Counted from the stretch's first letter, positions 1 through 12,039 are shown. The stretch is 64,000 nt of DNA from Eucommia ulmoides (GCA_016647705.1 CM028333.1:23368243-23432242), one strand, 5' to 3'. Notes: generated from the letters alone by a model not told the origin. A program made the numbers and translations.

Positions 1-1049
1 TTTTATTTATTAAATAAATCTTTTTGACTTGGTAAAGCTCAATCCCACGATTTTCTCAACATTTTTCCCACGATTCACTCTATGATTTTCTCACTAGTCT
101 CCCAACGTTTCTGTTCTGATTTCGTCTATAAAAATCGACGCTTGCCTCAGCTTTAAAAAACACTGAAAATCATAAACTTGAGAGCTACTTTTCTGTTAAA
201 AAAATATTTTTGTTCCCGAGCAGTGTGTTCGTCATTCGAACAGTCTGTTCGTTTTTCAATCAATGTATGGGTGTTCAGTTTATAAGCCTTTTATCATGCA
301 GTGAAAATTCTAAACAGATGTGATTTTTGGGCTGTTTTATTTTGAGGATGACGGGGTTGTGATACTGCTTGCACATTCTTAGGCAGAGCAAAAAAAGAGT
401 GACCTGGTCCACGACTTAACCCAAGAAAAATTGGTAATTTCGTTCTTATTTTAATTGTACAGTGACATGTCCAAATCACAAATTTTAAGTTGTAACCTTC
501 TAATATAATATGATTTCAAAATTAAAATTATAAAAATTTGTCTCTATTTTTTTTAGGGTTTTTCTTCCAAAAGTCCCATTTTGAGTTGAGACAACTTTTT
601 AGATCCCACCAAAATCCCTTTTATGTAAAAACTCCTATTTTAACATTTTTAATTTGAAAAGTCCTATGTTGAGTTGGCAAATATTTCTTTTTTCCTTTTT
701 TACCCCTAGTTTATTACAAGCAAGAGTTTTTCTTTTTTGACTCCCATTTTTATTTTACTCCCTTTATTTATTAGTTTTAACCCTGCGACATAGAAGAAAT
801 CGGAACTATAGAAATATTTTAAATTTAAAACGGATCAGTCGGCCCAGTCTACGAATCTATTCTAACTATCAACGGATTCCTAGAATTTTGGGTGGGATGG
901 GGATTGTCATTCTTTCTACTTCCCGAGGTCTAATGACAGACCGAGAAGCTCGACTAGAAGGAATCGGGGGGGAAATTTTATGTTATATATGGTAATTCTT
1001 ATAATATCTAAATTGGAGGTATATAATGAAAGACAGAGACAAAAAATGG
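1..1049. other. AT-rich intergenic DNA, no gene seen
   Basis: No open frame here looks like a protein. The stretch has T-rich and A-rich tracts and fragments such as AAAAGTCCCATTTTGAGTTG near 573, which recurs in altered form near 657, so an old repeat is possible. A somewhat GC-richer part lies near 830-970. No TIR or LTR pair was found. Confidence 0.5.
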
Positions 1050-1496
1050 TTTAGTATTATTTCAATTTCAAACCCCAATTTTTTTATTTTTCAATTTCAC
1101 AACTTTTTCTTTATTCCATTTTTCTTTTTTCTTTTTTTCTTTTTATTTTTGAATCATTTCATTTGTTCCAAATTAAGTAGATATCTACTGAAAATAAATT
1201 AAGTAGATATCTACTGAAAATAAATTAAAGAGATATCTACTGAAAATAAATTAAGGAGATATCTACTAAACATTACATAATTCAATATGTTTCTACAAGA
1301 CTTGTAGGTGAAATTAAGTAAATATCCAATGAACTAAAAAATATCACAAAATATCACTTACATTGTTCTTCAATAGACAATTTTTTAAGGACTATCAATT
1401 GTTCCAAAAATACAAATATATATATATGGAATAAAGAAAAATGTGTGAAATTGAAAAATAAAGAAATGGAGTTTTGAAATTGAAATAATACTAAAT
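1050..1496. repeat. Foldback (MITE-like) element with about 70-bp inverted arms
   Basis: The left arm (about 1050-1122) and right arm (about 1427-1496) are inverted copies of each other. Both contain the run TTTAGTATTATTTCAATTTC and, further in, a tract reading CTTTATTCCAT on one strand. A 26-bp tandem repeat sits between the arms. No coding potential is present. The arm pairing suggests a non-autonomous DNA transposon, but no target-site duplication was identified, so the class is unknown. Confidence 0.55.
1171..1270. repeat. 26-bp tandem repeat, four copies, palindromic core
   Basis: Four units of 26 bp start near 1173, 1199, 1225 and 1251. Each contains AGATATCT, and the first two contain the perfect palindrome GTAGATATCTAC. 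The array lies between the arms of the foldback element at 1050-1496. Confidence 0.8.
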
Positions 1497-1549
1497 AAAA
1501 ATAGTAAAATAGAAATGAGAAAAAATAGAGTGGATCTTTTTTTTTGTTC

Positions 1550-1750
1550 CAAAATCATGAGAGAGAGAGAGAGGAGAGGAGAGAGAGTGAGGTCCAAAAT
1601 CATGAAGAGAGGAGAGTGAGTGAGTGGTGAGAGAAGAGAGGAAAGAGAGAGAGAGGGGGCAGGCGTGGGGCCGCCTGCCCACTGTCTGCCCAGAGAGAGA
1701 GGGGCGGCGGGCCCGCCTGTCCAGTGTGCCAGAGAGAGAGAGAGGGGCAA
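1550..1750. repeat. GA-rich low-complexity tract
   Basis: Runs of GAGAGA alternate with short GC-rich pieces (GGGGCCGCCTGCCCACTG and a related piece near 1700). The tract yields long spurious Ser/Leu-rich frames on the minus strand. No gene is inferred. From 1750 to the promoter region near 1985 nothing else is recognised. Confidence 0.6.
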
Positions 1751-1984
1751 AATCGGTAATTTAATTTTTATGGGGATTTTGGGATGATTAAAATGTCTAT
1801 AGTCCTTGAAAAATTATTTTTTGGACATTTAGGACTGCAGAAAAATTTTCTCGATTTTTTTTATAGTCAAATCTCGTATATAAATCAAGAGTTGCAGATA
1901 TTTCGTCATTTTTCAAAGTCAAATTGTAAATCGCATATGAATGTTAAATTATTAGTGTCCTACGTCGATCAAAGTACTCAACCC

Positions 1985-2119
1985 ACTGTATAATTGAAAC
2001 GTGTACGTGGAAATCAGTGCCAACCAATTCCATAGTCACGAAATCTCTATTTCCTCTGCTTATCTTCTTCTGTTATCTCTACCAAAGAAAACAGAGGAGA
2101 GAGGAAGGTGAGGGAGAGC
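1985..2119 (+). promoter_or_regulatory. Proximal promoter and 5' leader of the DUF4079-type gene
   Basis: Upstream of the ATG at 2120 there is an ACGT-core motif (TACGTGG at 2004-2010, G-box-like), a CCAAT-containing stretch (CCAACCAATTCC near 2020) and a pyrimidine-rich leader from about 2045. No convincing TATA box was seen at the expected distance. G-box-like elements are common in light-responsive plant promoters; that this one acts so is inference. Confidence 0.35.
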
Positions 2120-5100
2120 ATGGCTTCCACACTCGGCATGATGCTGAAACTCCCTAATCTCCAACAAAAGCCAAAACTTACCAATTCAAATTCACCAAAA
2201 TTGAAATCTAATCCCCCCAAATTAAACCCCTCCCCCTCCTCCACGCTTCCACCATCCAAACTAATCCAAACTTTCCATCACCTCAAATCGGCTTCTCTCC
2301 CTCTAACAGCGCTCACATTCCCCTTCTTTCTGGATTCCAAGGCAAGCCAAATCCAGACCTGAATTTTCTGTTATTTCATTTTTTTTCTGGGTATACTGAT
2401 TTAGGGTTGAATTGAATGGTGGAACAGGAAGCGATTGCCGTCGGCGGCGAGTTCGGGATATTCGAAGGAAGAACACTTGCGCTTGTTCATCCGGTAGTGA
2501 TGGGTGGGTTGTTTGTGTACACGCTTTACGCCGGATACCTGGGTTGGCAATGGCGGCGCGTGCGGACAATACAGGAGGAGATTAATGAGCTGAAGAAGCA
2601 AGTCAAGGCTCCTGCTGCTGTCGCCGTTACATCAAAGGGCGACTCGCCGGCTGAACCACCACCGCCGCCGTCACCTGTGGAGACCAAAATTCAGCAACTC
2701 TCTGAGGTATTCATTCAGGCTGGCTAATGCTTTTTTCTATATTATTTGAGCTTCTAATTCCTAAATAGCCTAATTAGGGTTTATTTCCGTGGATCCCAAA
2801 ATTGCTGCATAAATGAGGCTGCCTTTATTTGAAGGGCAATGAAATATTATTTAACACTCAAGCATGAAAATGCAATAACCTTTATTTTTTGTTTTTATTT
2901 ATTTCAATTCTTGAAAAATTTAAAAATAAAATAAAAAAAGATCGCTTTGATTCTAATCGGAATTTTTTTTTTTTGAGTCATTGGTGAACTGTCGACACCA
3001 AACAAAAACTAAATAAAAAAATTGTCCATGCATTCAACTCACTTAGTAATTTTTTGAAAAGTCAAAAGTCACTGCACTAATGTTGCTGAGTTGATCCTTT
3101 ACTTGTAACAAATTAGCCTATAAAATTCATTTTTTTTAGTTGTTTTATTAACCTCCGTTAAACTCATTTGTTTAATGAACATTCCGACAATACAACTATA
3201 TTGCCATTTTCTCTTATTAGCAAGTAATTTAGGAAGTTTTCTATTATAGTAAGTTTTAGCATAGTAAATGTTACCCTTTGGTCCCTTTCACATTTAATTT
3301 TAGCTAATGATGAAACAATCTCTAATATGTGAACAAAAATCAAAATATGAAATTCACATAGTGAATATTCACTTGTAATGCTAATAGCTGCCATGATTTA
3401 TCCTTGGTCCCTTTCATAATGAATGCTCACTAATAATGTCAATAGTAGTAGGCGTGTCTATCTTTCACGTTGAATATTGTCATACTAATCACAGGATGCT
3501 AATAGTAGGATGCATGTCATACTAATTTCTAGATGAACCAAATACCGTAACAGCATATTTGGATGGAAAGAATCGGGACAGAATGACGATTCTATTCCGC
3601 CCTCGATTTCTATTCCATTCTATTGTTTGATTTTCTAATGGAATAATTTTTTTGATTCTGTTAAAATGAAAACCACGGGAATAAAATTTCATTTGAAATG
3701 GGCTGGAATCAAGTCCAGCTCAATGTAATCAAAATTAAAATTACAAAAAAGTCCATCGCTAATCCAACCCAATCCAGAAATTAGAGAACAAAAACAAAAA
3801 ATTGATAACAGAAATAGAAATTAGAGAATAGAAACATAAATTAGATAATAGAAAAAGAAATTAGAGAACGGAAAATTGAGAACAAAAACAGAAAAATCGA
3901 TAACAGAAACAGAAAATTAATAACAAAAACAAAAATTAGATAACAGAAATAGAAAATTAGAGAACATAAACAGAAATTAGAAAACAAAAAATGGATAACA
4001 AAAACAAAAATTAGAGAACAGAAACAGAAATTCGAGAACAGAAACAGAAAATTGAGAACAAAACTGAAAATTAAGAATAAAAACAGAAAATTAGAAAATA
4101 GAAAATTGAGAACATAAACTAAAAATTGAAAACAGAAATTGAAAATTGAAAATAGAAACGGAAATTAGAGAACAGAAATTGAAAATTGAGAATAAAAACT
4201 GAAAATTGAATAAAATAGTGAAATATAATAAAATGAAGGAATGAATGGAATAATAAAATATAATAAAATTTTATTATAAGGGTATAATGAAAATTTTATT
4301 ATATTTCACTATTTCATTACTTCCCTCATTCGATACCAACCAAGCAAGTGAATGGAATAGTGATTTTATTGACAATTATATTAGATTCTTCTCTCATTTC
4401 ATTACTTCTGACATTTTATTCCACCCTCATTCCATTCTGTCCAACCAAACGAACCGTAAGTGTTTGCATGGTGAATATTTACTACATATATAAATAAAAT
4501 TGTGGTTTGCCCTTTCACTTTTAATGTTCATTTTTCTAAAAAAATGAATGTTAACTATTTGGAATTAGACATGTTAATTGCATGCTGGATATTAACTAAT
4601 TAATAATTTGATATTAACCAGCATAATAGTATTCAATCATTTATGGTGAACGTCCAATAGATAAAAAAAAAAAAAAAAAAAAAAATGAAGAAAAAATATT
4701 CAATATAAATATTAAACTGAAGAGGATAAAACGAAAATTAAAATGATACATTTTTCAAAAACTAAATTACTTGTTAGCATTCACAATCAGTGTTATTTTG
4801 TTGCCATTTAGTTTCCTAATTGTTGGCCGGTTTACACCTTTTAGCGAACTGATGGTTAATTTTGTGATTGCAGAGAATAATTGGTTTTATAAATAACATG
4901 TACATCGTGGTAATGATTTACTGATTACAAGGACTATATAGTGAATGGTGTGGACGAAAAATTTAATGTTCGCTAGACCCTTATTTTTTTTTTTTAAAGA
5001 ATATATTACTTATAAAAACTATATACTAAAATTCCAAAATAAAACTAAAAAAATATGAGAACTGATGTTGTAAGCAAGTGTGCTTCTTGGGTTTTGTTCA

Positions 5101-6916
5101 CATAAACTATAAAACAATTTAAGACCAATTATCATTACTAAACGCGTTTATATTACAAGAACTATGGAGAACGGTAATATAAGGGTGTAAGAAATAATTA
5201 TCAATCTTAATAAATTTTTTTAATCCCAAATCATCATGCTAAATTATCAAGAATTCCATAATATAAAAGCGAGCGTACCTGAGTCCATGGCGATAAATCG
5301 TCGGGATAGAGGTCTTCCATAGACTAATTACTTGATGTTACTCAATGACTTCTCACTCACAAATGGGAAGCAGGAGAGGAGCGATTGTGATTGATTAGCC
5401 TTGGAGAACATAATCCTATAGTTTTCTTTATATAATAGGTTAATTAAAATCCCATTACCCTAATTAGTTTAGTATTAGGTAACTCGACATTACAAAGCCC
5501 CATACTCATTAAATATTTCTAGAGCCTAACAATTAGATTACTATTAAATTGGTAACTCATATTATAACTTTTAATTAACATAGCCCACAATAGGAAATTA
5601 TAATTTTCTAATAAAGGGCTCTAAATGATTTAGTTTGATTCACCCTTGACAAAGTTTCAAATCGAGCCAAATGAAGTGGTTTTAAAGTTTAAGAAACCAA
5701 ACTAAACCAAATGCCAAATGTTATTGGTTCGGTTCAATTTGGTTCGGTTTTATTTTAATTTTAATATGTGAGATTTGGAATTAAAATAAATTTGAGCTGA
5801 AATATGTTTAAAAATATTTGAAATCACAGCATGCTTCATGCTAAAACTTGAAATTACCATATATTAAATGATGTCTAAAAATGATTCAGGAGAGGAAAGA
5901 GTTGATCAAAGGGTCTTATAGGGACAAACATTTCAACGCCGGTTCAATTTTGCTTGGATTTGGCGTCTTCGAAGCCGTCGGAGGCGGGGTCAACACCTGG
6001 CTCCGAACCGGAAAGCTATTCCCCGGCCCTCATTTATTCGCCGGCGCAGGTAGCCAAAAACACTTGTTCTTCATATGCCACTTGGTAACCATTTCAAAAA
6101 GTAGTTTTTATTTTGGAATAACAAAAAAAAAAAAAATTGAAAATAAAAAGTGAAAAACATGATTTTAGCAATTTTTTAAAAAATAAAAATAATTATTTTT
6201 GTTTTTTTTGCTTTTCATATTTAAGATTGATTATAGTAAATTTCTTTTTTTTAAGGTGATTTGGATGAATAGTACACAAATTTAATTTTTTATCCATGAA
6301 TTCACATGTCACGATAATTTTTTCAAAAGTAAGTTGTATTAAATGAAAATCACTATAAATTTTTCATGTAAAAAATTATAGTAATTTTGATGACGTGCAA
6401 TGATTTTCTATTTTCGACGGAATTATTAGATTTTTCAAAAAATTATTGTATTGAGTGGGTTGAATAAATATTGAGTTGTAAAATTTGGGGTAACCCTTTT
6501 TTTTAAAGCCATTTGTGATTTTTTTTGGCTTAAGAAAAAACACAAATATTCTTTCCACCCAATTTAATAAATTTTTTATTTTTAATTAAAAATACTTTAT
6601 ATTGATCAAATTAACTTTCTAAATTTAAAAAGTGATTAAAAAAAATTACCCAACCATTGGCAAGATATTTAATATTGATTACCATAACTAATATACAAAA
6701 AAAAAATGATAACTACTTTGGTTTTTGGGGGGTTCAGCTATAACTGTGCTGTGGGCGGCGGCGGCGGCACTGGTGCCCGCTATGCAGAAGGGGAACGAAA
6801 CTGCGAGAAATCTTCACATAGCATTGAATGCGTTGAACGTTGTGCTGTTCGTATGGCAAATACCCACCGGCTTTGACATTGTTCTCAAAGTCTTTGAATT
6901 CACCAATTGGCCTTGA
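2120..6916 (+). CDS. Chloroplast DUF4079-type membrane protein, four exons
   Basis: Exons are 2120-2341, 2428-2706, 5890-6049 and 6738-6916 with intron phases 0, 0 and 1, giving 279 residues. ATG 2120 is the first in-frame ATG. Residues 1 to about 74 are rich in Ser, Pro, Leu and Lys and poor in acids, as expected of a plastid transit peptide. Hydrophobic segments lie near residues 91-112 (LALVHPVVMGGLFVYTLYAG), 182-202, 221-236 and 247-265. A charged linker (RTIQEEINELKKQ) and a proline run separate the first two. Histidines in or beside the helices (HP at 95, KH at 181, LH at 247) resemble the pattern of cytochrome b561-like folds, so haem or quinone contact is possible but unproven. The domain order matches the plant/cyanobacterial DUF4079 family, thought to be thylakoid membrane proteins of unknown function. 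The first intron uses a GC donor. Intron 2 is 3183 nt and transposon-filled. All acceptors are AG. Confidence 0.85.
2342..2427 (+). other. Intron 1 with GC-AG splice borders
   Basis: Exon 1 ends TCCAAG and is followed by GCAAGC; exon 2 begins after GGAACAG at 2427. Joining there keeps frame and gives a continuous protein (DSK then EAIAVGGEFG). A stop (TGA at 2360-2362) lies in frame before the next GT, so a GT donor downstream would truncate the protein. AG|GCAAG is the usual consensus of the minor GC-AG intron class. Confidence 0.7.
3550..4455. mobile_element. MITE-like insertion inside intron 2
   Basis: The left end (TTTGGATGGAAAGAATCGGG near 3559) and the reverse complement of the right end (near 4450, CGTTTGGTTGGACAGAATGG) form an imperfect inverted repeat. 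The middle (about 3775-4210) is a purine-rich array of degenerate units such as AATTAGAGAACAGAAACAG, and 4255-4310 holds an AT palindrome. No coding capacity. The class is uncertain because no clean target duplication was found. The rest of intron 2 is AT-rich, with an A-run near 4664-4685. Confidence 0.5.
5186..5613 (-). mobile_element. Solo LTR in intron 2, TSD AAGGG
   Basis: A 428-bp segment is flanked by AAGGG on both sides (5181-5185 and 5614-5618). It starts TGTAAG and ends CTAATA, which fits a decayed TG...CA LTR. The inner GCGTACCTG-type stretch (near 5272) and an overall similar order of words match the LTRs at 57503-57968 and 62802-63262. A TATATAAAG motif reads on the minus strand near 5440. 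No internal region remains, so this is a solo LTR left by LTR-LTR recombination. Orientation is inferred from the related full element. Confidence 0.65.
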
Positions 6917-8077
6917 TTTTTTTTTTATTTTTTAATTGTTCTTCGTAGGTTTTCTTGCTCTCTCACGTCAACGGTAAGTAAAAATCTCCTATTGTATCTA
7001 AGAGATAGTAATCGTTCACTCTTTTTTTTTTTTTTTCTTTTTCTTTCCGCGAATTGTTTAGGTTTAATTTGACTTCGGTGTCTTTTTAAAACGAACTGTT
7101 CAAAAGAAACTAATAAAAATAAGTTGTTAAAATGGAATTGTGAGTTATTTTACAAATTTGTCAAAAAAATAACTGTTAAAAAAGAGAATGCAATGAATAG
7201 TCGGTGAAGATTTGTGTCTATAAACATTAAAAGACTTTTATTTATTTATTCTTTATATTGACTAAGTATAAAAAAAACACATCTTTGTTTGTGTTAACAG
7301 ATAATTAATATAAAAAATTATAAATAAAAATATCTTACATATTGAAAATAAAAATTAAAAAATATATATATAAAATAAAATTTTAAATATTTTACATCTT
7401 TTAAATAATTTTTTTTAAAAAAAATATTAAATAAAAAGGCTCATTTTTATTTCTTAATAAAAATAAAAATTAAAAATTATTACATTTTTTTTAATTTCTT
7501 AATACAAAAATAAGAATAATGTTTTTATACAAAATTACATCAATTAGAAAGGTTTATTTTGCCTTTTAAAAATACTGTTCTCTTGACTTTTAAAAACAGG
7601 TCAAAAAAAGTTCACCTCGGATTTTTATTTTTTTAAAAAAATTATTACTAAACACACTTATGTGATATTATTCTTTTCAAACAAAGGACTTTCCAAAAAA
7701 AAGGAAGACAAAGTAAGCCTTAGGGTTTGACGGCAAGTAATTGAACCTTTGAATTGAAATAATATTTTCTTAAATGACTTTCTTGCCGTAGGCTCAAATT
7801 GGATAACTCATTATTCATCTAACACATACGGTACAATAATTTTTTGAAAAGTCCAATAATTCTATTAAAAATTAAAAGTCAATGCATATTATAAAAGTTA
7901 CAATAATTTTTTTATAAGGAAAAAACTTGTTTGATAGTTAAGAATTATATTTTAATATTATAACTACAAGTGAACTCTTAATTTATTTATTTTTCAAAAA
8001 TCATAGATATTTGAAAAAGAAAAATAATGGAGGTCCTAATCTATCGATCTCTTAAAAATATTTACTTTTTTTTGTTG
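6917..8077. other. AT-rich intergenic DNA, no gene seen
   Basis: Downstream of the stop at 6914-6916. Long A and T runs, no credible open frame, no TIRs or LTRs recognised. The 3' UTR and polyadenylation site of the upstream gene must lie at its left end, but no clear signal stands out. Confidence 0.5.
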
Positions 8078-8446
8078 GCTCATTCACACTTTGCACCTCT
8101 AATGTTTGAGTACGATTTTAGTGTCTCTATGCTATTTTAATTTTTGTGTTGTATCTTTCAAAGTTTAATTTTTCTCTAATTAATTCAACTAACATGCTTT
8201 GGTCATCTTAATTGTCAAATAAACAACACATACATTATTCATGCATCATAATTGAGAAAAAAGAAAAGAAAAAATCAACATATATGATACAAGTGTTGCT
8301 GCTCTAGCAACTAAGATAGTTGAAACATGTCAATTGGACAATTAGAAGCAAAATTCAAACTTTAGAGGGCACGTGTGAAAATTGCAACATCGAGGGGCAC
8401 ATTGATATTGGACTCAAACTTTAAGGGTGCAAAGTGTGATTTAGTC
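8078..8446. mobile_element. MITE with about 95-bp terminal inverted repeats
   Basis: The left arm starts near 8083 with TTCACACTTTGCACCTCTAA; the right arm, read in reverse complement from 8445, starts AATCACACTTTGCACCCTTAA. The pairing continues inward with mismatches for about 95 bp on each side. There is no coding capacity. The CACTTTGCACC ends resemble those of the larger element at 47778-49086, so the two may be distant relatives. The superfamily is not assigned. Confidence 0.65.
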
Positions 8447-10240
8447 TTTTCTATTTGAGAGTTAATTATTTTAAATTTAAAGGGAAAAAAAAAAAGACTT
8501 GAAAAAAAAAAAAGATACCAAACAATGCCTAAAAAGTTTAGGAGACAGTTATCAAGAAATCTTTATATGAGGACAAAACTATCAAAGACACTTTTTTTGA
8601 ACACATGTTACAAAATAGTCATTTTGTCTTTTTATGACGATTTTACTTCTCGTGTTATATTCTACTTACACGCCGTTCAAATTCTACCAAACCATTGTAC
8701 CTATTCCATCTCACTAAAACAACCATATAATATACCAATATAAAACTCCACTCTACCAAGAGCATAAACAAAGTCCTCTCTCTCTCTCTCTCTCATTTGT
8801 TTATGGTGACGAGTTCAGGGCCGTCTGTTATGGTGTTATATTCAATATGATCTCGTATTGAATATAATACGAGATTGTGTTATATTCCAATTTAAATCAA
8901 TCCAACCAAAAGAACCCTAAAATTTATTTATGGAACTCGTGAAATATGAATTCGGAGTAGATCGATACCGCATCAACTTGGAGTTTGTTTGCTACTGCTG
9001 CTGGAGATTTGAGTCCATTGTAGGAGAATCATCCATATTGTCCATTTGCAATTCAATTAATAAACTAATTAACAGTTGAAATTTGAGAAACTGTGGATTT
9101 GAAAATCCAAAATCAGTTTGATTTGGAGCCTCAAAAAGAAAGAAATCAGAAGCAAAATCAATCAAAAGCAAGAAACGTGAAGGTTTGTGTCAATTTCTCT
9201 CACCTAAAATTCTAAAACCCTAAGCGATCTCTGTCGCTCAAACCAAGCCGCCAGTTACAGATCAAACCCTACTTGTGAAATATGAGTAGGGGGGTTTGAA
9301 TTTAACACCGATTCGATGTTACTGGAGGAGGAATTGGGGTCGTAGACGAATGATGAGATGCGAGGAGGAATTAGGGTTCCGGTGAACAGAGATTCCGAAT
9401 GCGAAAGTGGATAGGATGAACTGCCGATCTCCCTACACGCTGCCGACGCCGACTAGCAACCCTAGATCTGAAGCTATCGCCGTCACCTTCGTCGCCATCA
9501 CCTTGGAGTTCCCAGCCGAAGCTCGCTCGATCGCCATCTCCATCGTCGTCTAGATTAGCCACTTCCATCGCACATCAGCCTTGTCGCCGTTGCCATCGAC
9601 CTCCAGATCTGGCCACCAGCCGTCTGTTCAAGACACCAAGGGAAAAAGAATGGATTGTTTGGTGTTGAAGAGTAAAATCGTCATTTAAAAAAAATAAGGA
9701 TTATTTGGTGCAAATTAATGCTTTTTGAAGAACTATTAAATGCAAAAAAAGTGTCAGATCATCTTGTAGATTTAATGATTTAATTAGACAATATGATATT
9801 TTTTTCTAAAAGTTTACAGGTTCATTTTCAATTTTAATATCAAAACTTCACTCATATGCCGAAAAACGTCATCTTATTGGTTATTGTCTTCCTTTATGGA
9901 TTTTAATTGTTACAATTTACTCTTTGAACATTGTTTTTTAACAATTTAATTCAATTGATTGAGACAATTTTATTGTTAAAATTAATCACCTAATCTGCAC
10001 ATGAAAAATAACACAATAAAAAATATAGAGATTCCTCCAAAATTCCAAAATTTTTCCCAATAATATTTGCTACACTTTAAACAGGTAAAGTTTAAGTATT
10101 CTTTCAGTTTATCTCCTAATCGAACTAGTAGTCAACTAAAATCAATTAATTGGACAAAATTAATACAAAAAATAAACATTAAACAAATAAATTGTAACAA
10201 TTGAAACATTAATATTCATATAACACCGCACCCCAATTTT
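8447..10240. other. Intergenic DNA with a small hairpin, no gene seen
   Basis: The palindrome ATCTCGTATT...AATACGAGAT lies at 8850-8875 and a CT run at about 8778-8794. A GC-richer patch at 9220-9640 produces short frames on both strands but no recognisable protein. The rest is AT-rich spacer. Confidence 0.5.
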
Positions 10241-11540
10241 GAGGGTTCACCGGGCGCAACATTTCTTTCAGGTTATAAAATATTTGTTCGGCATATTTTT
10301 TGAAAAGTTCATATTACATTTTGAACACTCCAAATCAATTGGATATGTTGGTCTCGAAAACTGGTAAGCACCCCAGTATGGTCTAGACAGATGACGTGCG
10401 TAAATTTCTTATTGAGGTGGAGGTGACGCACTTTGGAAATCGAGCTCTGAGCTCGACAAACTTTTGACGTTTTGGAGGTCCGAGCGAATCCTTGTAATTC
10501 GAGTTGAGATCCACTCCAAGCTGAGCTCCAATCCAAATCCCGAGCTGAGCTACAATTCTGTAATCCGAGCACCTGCACAGAGACCCACCAGGCTTGTGCC
10601 CGATAAAATCCATCCGGCGTAAGAGTAAGTATTCGGGAGAAAAGGCTGAGAGTGTTTTTGAGTGAATAAGAAGCAATACCTGGTGGCAATGGATTCCTAA
10701 GAGTACATATAGGGAGTACGGCTTGATTAGCACCGCCGAATTAGGGACTCCAACTCGATTAATTAGCCTAATCCGGCAGGCAACCAATGCGCTTGCTAAT
10801 AGGGGTCTTAAGCACCTAGACTGGGTTTTTGGCCCAATAGGAAAAGCCTATGGGCCGGCCCAACGGAAAAGGAGACGAAGGGCTCATTTTGGCCCTTTCA
10901 GCCGAACAGAAGGCCAAGAGAGACCCCTGGGTAGATTTGGGCTTCCTTCTAGCGATCAGTCGAGTTGAGTGTGCTTAGAGCCTGGTGCTCGGCAAGGGGA
11001 TTGTCTGGACAGATTAGGGGGTTCCTTCTAGTGATCAGCCAAGCTGAGGGTGCTCGGAGCCCGGGGCTTGGCAAGGGGATTGTCTGGACGAATTTAGGCT
11101 TCCACTTTTTGATGTTGTTGAGTAGAGGGTGCTCGAAACCCAGAGCTTGGTCAAGGGAGCCTCTTGGGCAGTTTTAGGACTCTTATTTTTGGTGTTGCAG
11201 AGCAAAAGGTGCTCGGAGCCCAGAGCTCGGCCAACAGGATCTCTGGGCTTCTATAGGAGAGGAAGAAAGTAGGGGAGGCGGCGACACACACCTGTACGGT
11301 AAACGACTCGTCCACTCGGAGGACGCTGTGCAGAGTGTGTTCGGGTGGCCCTGTTCGGCCGTTTTCCCATACTTGTCGCGCTTTCTTCCACATGGCGCAT
11401 GTGACAAAATTCCCCCATATCATGATCTTTGTTTCAAAATTGAGGCTTATGGTCTCTAAACAGTATGCGTTGTAGTAATACATTTTCCTTATATTGTTAA
11501 ACAAATTCTTAGCATTGGTTGGCATTAAGAGCCTGTAATT
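10241..11540 (-). mobile_element. Probable decayed LTR/retroelement segment
   Basis: GC content is higher than in the neighbours and open but unrecognisable frames run on both strands. On the minus strand a TATATG motif near 10705 is followed by a leader rich in short C and T runs, as in the R-U5 part of plant LTRs. The segment abuts the Copia relic at about 11510. No LTR partner, PBS or coding domain was found. Treat the class as tentative. Confidence 0.35.
10940..11257. repeat. Tandem repeat of about 79 bp, four diverged copies
   Basis: Units begin near 10943, 11022, 11100 and 11180. Each carries a form of GGTGCTCGGAGCCCAGAGCT and a following GGCAAGGGGATTGTCTGG-type core. The first two units are closest; the last two are more diverged. 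No coding role is apparent. Confidence 0.75.
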
Positions 11541-12022
11541 AGATGTTTCATGTAACTTGTAAAAAGGGAAAATATTACTAATGGTAAGTGAGAGGACTCG
11601 ATTAATGGTATAGAGACAGTGAGATCATTTTTTTCCGAAAAGCACTTTGGATAAGAGGATGAAATGACTAGTGCACGGATAATATCTAAGATATGTTGAT
11701 GTTTATGTTCAACTTGACCATTTTAAGCAGAAGTGCTAGGGTAAGTTTTATGGGAAAATGCTCAATTTTCTCGAAAGGTGACAATGAAAGAACAATATTT
11801 GTATTCCTTGGCCTTGTCAGATTTGAACATTTTGTTATCGTGGGAAAATTGAGTTTGAATCATGGCAACAAAATCTAAGTAGATCTGAGGCAATTCAACA
11901 CTTATACAATAAATATAACTAGGTGTACTGAGAATAGTTATCAACTCATTTTAGATAAAGTATATGAATCCCCTCATTGTGATAAAAAGTGAGGGTCCCC
12001 AAACATCAAATTGGATTAGGTC
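11510..12022 (-). pseudogene. Copia integrase core, degenerate
   Basis: Minus-strand translation in broken frames gives the recognisable integrase pattern: an FDVWGPS-type start, then YLDFVAMIQTQFSHDNKMFKSD, ending with a segment equivalent to QNGxxERKHRHIL (here with VEHKHQHIL) and IIRALVISSS. These match the DDE integrase core of Copia polyproteins. Several in-frame stops make it non-functional. Only one stretch of about 60 codons (11762-11944) remains open. Confidence 0.7.
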
Positions 12023-12039
12023 AAAGGGTATGAGAGAGA

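Noticed and set aside
1385..1750. Ser/Leu-rich minus-strand frame
   Set aside because: Product of the GA-rich low-complexity tract and foldback arm.
9371..9568. Asp/Gly-rich minus-strand frame
   Set aside because: Short, low complexity, no partner exon or conserved motif.
10309..10787. Two overlapping minus-strand frames of about 130 residues
   Set aside because: No recognisable domain, mutually out of frame, in a probable LTR remnant.
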